From: Roseibacillus ishigakijimensis
GTDB lineage: Bacteria > Verrucomicrobiota > Verrucomicrobiia > Verrucomicrobiales > Akkermansiaceae
Reading direction: 5' to 3'
Assembly (NCBI RefSeq): GCF_016595415.1
Contig: NZ_JAENIO010000004.1
Span: forward strand, 62,001 to 126,000
DNA: 64,000 nucleotides
This document shows positions 61,098 through 64,000 of the stretch, piece by piece. The position numbers were made by a program, and so were the translations under genes. The notes beneath the pieces were generated by a model. That model was not told where the DNA came from and did not search any database. It was given only the letters and a program-made list of their open reading frames with translations. How positions within the stretch are numbered: position 1 is the first letter of the stretch; every line of letters starts with the position of its first letter.

Positions 61098-63592
61098 TCG
61101 GCCTGGCGGAAAAGAAAGCGCTCCGAGTCCTCCCGCCAGCCCGCAGGCGCGGTCCGGCTGGGCAGGAGCCGCCCGACCGAGCCTTCCTTCCAGCCGGGCT
61201 GGAAGAGGGCCAGGGAGGAATTTTTCTCCTCGGGATGCGGCATCGACCAAGTGACAATTCTTCCCTCCTGCACCAGACTGGGCAGGAGACCTTCTTCCCG
61301 GAGAACGTCCTCCCCACCGCGCCAGGCAGCCAGGAGCTGGACCCGACGCCCTCCTTTTGCCAACTGGGCCAAGGCTGTCGGGGACAAGGAGTCGCGCTGC
61401 AAGACGACGCGATTAAGCGCTTCCTCCCGGGCCAGATGCTGGAGCTCTTTCTCGCGGGTTCCCGCTGCCACTGGCGCGATCCTGACCCCAGTCAATGTCG
61501 GCAGAAAAAAGGCCAACACGCGGGATAGCTCCTCACCCGGGGACCACTCGAGCAGCACCCGATCGCCCCGTTCCCAAAAGGCCACCGCCGCCAGTTCGCG
61601 GGCTTGCCGGACCAGGAGCTGCCTTTCCTCCCGGCCAAGAGCGCACACCTGCCGCCATTCTTCCCGCCAACCCGCAGGCGGCTCACAGAGCAAGGGCGGC
61701 TCCCCGGGCCTCAGATCGCAGGCAAGGCTTTCCTCCTCCAGCGAAGCCTCCGCCAGCACCCGCCAGCGCTCGGCCACCGCCCCTGCGGTCGCAGCCCGGG
61801 GCGGCAGCGGTTCGCTGAAGCGCACTTGCAGCCGGGATCCCCACCGCCGGGGCCATTTGCGAAAATAGCGACCTCCGGCAAAACTGGTGAAGGTGCCCCA
61901 CAAACCATGCATATGCGCCACCACCACGGGACAATCCGCCTTGCGGGCAATCATCTCAAAGCCACGCTTGACCTCGCAGATCGCCCCCGTGCGGCTGAGC
62001 TGACCTTCGGGGAAGAGACAAACCACATTCCCCGCCGCCGCCTCTTCGGCCGCCAGACGAATCGCCTCTTTGGCCTTCTCCGGCGAGACCGGAACCGCCT
62101 CAAAAAGACGCGCAAAGTGGCCCACCCAACGATGACGGTAACATTTCTCCGCAATGAGGAAGCGAACCGGGCGCGGACTGGCAGCCGAGACCACGAGGGA
62201 ATCGACAAAAGATAGATGATTGGGGCAAAGGATGACTCCTCCGCTGGCTGGCATGTTCCCGGCCTGCAGAGCCTCGATGCGATAGAGCCGACGAATCAAG
62301 GTCAGGGCAATCAAACGCCAGAAGCTCCGCGGCAAGAGCTTGGCGACGTAAAGAGTGACCGCCGCTGCGAAAACGGCGAAGAAGGCCATTTGCCAAGCCA
62401 CCGCCACTCCCCCAATCTTGAAAAGAAGTTGCAGAGCGATGGCAGCCGCCCCCCCGAGGTTGTTCATCAGGTTGGAAACACTGAGCACTTTGCCCCTCTC
62501 TTCGCTGGGACTGAGGTCAATGAGGTGGGCCTTGAGCGGCACTAGGAAGACGGCCGCTCCCGCTCCAGCCACAAACAAGCCCCCCCGGAAGAGCCACCCG
62601 CCCTCGGGAGCCAGCGCGAGCAAAATGGCTCCACTGGTCATCACCACCCCCCCCAGAGGCACGAGGCCAAGCTCCGTCCCCCGACGGCTGAGCAGACCGG
62701 CCGTCACACTTCCCACCACAATCCCGACACTGGCGGTCGCCATCAGAAAAGAGTTGGTCGTGCCCGTTCCTTCCCCGCCATCGTGCAACTGATAGGCGAC
62801 CTCATAAACGGCGAGGAGAATGAAGGTGGCGAATCCCCAGAAAAAGGCCACGCCCAGCGAGCAAAGCCGCAAGGGTTTCTCGGCCCAAACCGTACGAAAA
62901 TCACGCACATGCCGGAAGGCGACCCGCGGCGTGAGCGGACCAACTTCGTGAGCCGGGGTTGGCTCGATGAGCCGAGCCAACACCACCGCCAAAAGACAAG
63001 CCGCAGCCAGGAAAAACACCGGACCGGCGGCCGCCGCCCATCCATCCCCCAGCTTGGCCAAGCGCTGATCGAAGATGATCCCTGCCAGAATCTGCCCCAG
63101 GAGCACGGATAAAATCGTGATCCCCTCACTGACCCCGCTTCCGAAAGCCAGCTTCTTCCTCCCGAGAAGTTCCTTCAAAATCCCGACCTTAGCCGGGGAC
63201 AATAAAGCCGACTGCAACGCGAGGACAAAGAACGCGCACACGGCGAGGAGAAGAGACCGTTCCCAGACGGAATAAGCCATAAAGGCAAGGCCCACGACCT
63301 GCATCCAGGCAGCCCACCGGGCCACCAGATTCTTGGGAAAACGGTCCGCCAGCCAACCCGCGCTGGGAGCGAAAAGGAGATAGGGCATCACCATCAGAAT
63401 GGCGAGCGGGTGCTCAATCGGAAATCCCGCCCCTTGGGAAACAAGCCAGCCCCCCAGAGGGAGAAGCATGAACCGGGCGAAATTGTCGTTGAAGGCATTC
63501 AGCCCCGTCATAGCCGCAATGGCAATGAAGGACAGCCAGTTGCGTCGGCTTGGCTCGTGCGAATCCAAATCAGTGGGCATGACGGAATTCAT
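61094..63592 (-). CDS. MFS transporter-acyltransferase fusion (LplT-PlsC-like)
   Basis: An 832-residue fusion. Residues about 1-420 are an MFS transporter (12 helices; AGWLADRFPKNLVARW) like the lysophospholipid flippase LplT. Residues about 440-610 are a PlsC-type 1-acylglycerol-3-phosphate acyltransferase with NHLSFVDSL (H-x4-D) near 451 and FPEGQLSRTG near 527. The last ~200 residues start like an AMP-binding (acyl-ACP synthetase) domain (GDRVLLEWSPGEELSRVLAFF) but end early. This is a shortened form of the LplT-Aas system for re-acylating lysophospholipids. The chosen ATG at 63592 is one of several possible starts; the longest frame opens with TTG at 63628. Confidence 0.86.
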   Translation of the reverse strand: MNSVMPTDLDSHEPSRRNWLSFIAIAAMTGLNAFNDNFARFMLLPLGGWLVSQGAGFPIEHPLAILMVMPYLLFAPSAGWLADRFPKNLVARWAAWMQVVGLAFMAYSVWERSLLLAVCAFFVLALQSALLSPAKVGILKELLGRKKLAFGSGVSEGITILSVLLGQILAGIIFDQRLAKLGDGWAAAAGPVFFLAAACLLAVVLARLIEPTPAHEVGPLTPRVAFRHVRDFRTVWAEKPLRLCSLGVAFFWGFATFILLAVYEVAYQLHDGGEGTGTTNSFLMATASVGIVVGSVTAGLLSRRGTELGLVPLGGVVMTSGAILLALAPEGGWLFRGGLFVAGAGAAVFLVPLKAHLIDLSPSEERGKVLSVSNLMNNLGGAAAIALQLLFKIGGVAVAWQMAFFAVFAAAVTLYVAKLLPRSFWRLIALTLIRRLYRIEALQAGNMPASGGVILCPNHLSFVDSLVVSAASPRPVRFLIAEKCYRHRWVGHFARLFEAVPVSPEKAKEAIRLAAEEAAAGNVVCLFPEGQLSRTGAICEVKRGFEMIARKADCPVVVAHMHGLWGTFTSFAGGRYFRKWPRRWGSRLQVRFSEPLPPRAATAGAVAERWRVLAEASLEEESLACDLRPGEPPLLCEPPAGWREEWRQVCALGREERQLLVRQARELAAVAFWERGDRVLLEWSPGEELSRVLAFFLPTLTGVRIAPVAAGTREKELQHLAREEALNRVVLQRDSLSPTALAQLAKGGRRVQLLAAWRGGEDVLREEGLLPSLVQEGRIVTWSMPHPEEKNSSLALFQPGWKEGSVGRLLPSRTAPAGWREDSERFLFRQAD

Positions 63593-63713
63593 ATCAGCGA
63601 GAGCCAGCCGGGGGAAATCGATTGTCAAAAAGAAATCATTGTTTCAGTCGATACCCTCCAAAAAAGACTGCCGTAAAGATAAGCAATGAAGAGCAGTGGA
63701 GCGCGCTTCCAGC

Positions 63714-63820
63714 GGGCACAAGGAGGCCTCCGTGCCTCCGCCTCCCAGTGAAACCCGGGCACAAGGAGGCCTCCGTGCCTCCGCCTCCCAGAGAAAACCC
63801 GGGCACAAGGAGGTCCCTGA
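63714..63820. repeat. GC-rich 43/44-bp minisatellite, two full copies plus a partial
   Basis: Copies at 63714-63756 (43 bp) and 63757-63800 (44 bp), both beginning GGGCACAAGGAGGCCTCC and containing the palindrome GGAGGCCTCC; a third partial copy is at 63801-63820. Together with a hairpin further right, these fill the 400 bases left of the window edge. No gene is supportable there. Confidence 0.92.
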
Positions 63821-63915
63821 AAACAAGAATTCCGACCCGACTACTTCGCCAACAGAGTGGGAAATGCCTGTTAAATCACTGGGGAGGAGGCACGCTCCCC
63901 TTCAGATATTGGGAA

Positions 63916-63939
63916 GGCCGCCCTTTTCTTCGGGCGGCC
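63916..63939. other. GC-rich hairpin near the right edge
   Basis: GGCCGCCC and GGGCGGCC form an 8-bp stem with an 8-base loop. No T run follows on either strand, so a terminator call is weak. It may end a gene that lies mainly beyond the window. Confidence 0.5.
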
Positions 63940-64000
63940 CTCTGAGTCGAAAGACAAATGACCGGGGAACCTCAGGATTCCTTCACCGGCCCCATCGAAC

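Noticed and set aside
63972-64000. Possible C-terminal end of a minus-strand gene entering from the right edge
   Set aside because: A short open stretch ending at a stop (63972-63974) exists, but fewer than ten codons are visible and no similarity can be judged.

Overview
The window looks like chromosome from a GC-rich, probably marine or polysaccharide-degrading member of the Verrucomicrobiota. The grounds are a Verru_Chthon-cassette-A-type pseudopilin-like protein, many large secreted proteins ending in a short '...FFRL/FYRV' beta-rich tail, a ThuA/propeller protein paired with a cytochrome c protein, a secreted sulfatase, a GH30-like glycosidase, and a fused SecDF next to tgt and yajC. I see no rRNA, tRNA, CRISPR, phage or plasmid genes. 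This is core chromosome mixed with lineage-specific secreted proteins, minisatellites and one transposase remnant.

Layout: 1-1152 is a truncated coiled-coil protein (minus). 1410-5308 is the tgt-yajC-secDF unit. 5409-5656 is a palindromic 41/42-bp minisatellite. 5654-7429 holds an alpha/beta hydrolase and a lone trpA (minus). 7662-11810 is a large secreted glycosidase. 12127-14776 holds trxB, a YicC-family gene and an amidase lipoprotein. 15038-18121 is an FG-GAP-repeat secreted protein. 18128-21575 (minus) is a phosphonate/selenate-type ABC importer with RNA hairpins before its first gene and between its first two genes. 21816-22550 is a HAD phosphatase. 22628-23069 is a 104-bp tandem repeat. 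23165-26025 is a pair of secreted cyclophilin-like proteins, the second with a degenerate core. 26035-33714 (minus) carries fdhD, an MFS permease, ilvC, recA and two thioredoxin-fold proteins. 33826-36523 (minus) holds a phosphodiester-glycosidase-domain protein and a duplicated-domain secreted protein. 36640-37030 is an ISAs1-like transposase remnant. 37128-41110 (minus) is the ThuA/propeller plus cytochrome c pair.

41305-48461 is the most distinctive region. It is a Tro/Mnt-type metal ABC transporter locus (binding protein, ATPase, two permeases) with an outer-membrane barrel, a sulfatase and a Uma2 nuclease embedded between its subunits. The first permease carries a C-terminal DtxR/MntR-like regulator domain, and a perfect 18-bp palindrome sits just before the first start codon. 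The likely logic is self-contained metal sensing, with the transporter gene itself supplying the sensor domain. That is inference.

48607-64000 holds small secreted proteins, rsgA with a divergent PdeM-type phosphoesterase, the Verru_Chthon-A protein with a small secreted partner, an SDR enzyme, a 999-residue Cys-rich secreted protein, a TIM-barrel isomerase, and an MFS-acyltransferase fusion with a shortened C-terminal domain. The right edge has a GC-rich minisatellite and a hairpin.

All assignments come from reading motifs, lengths and neighbours. No database search or folding program was run.
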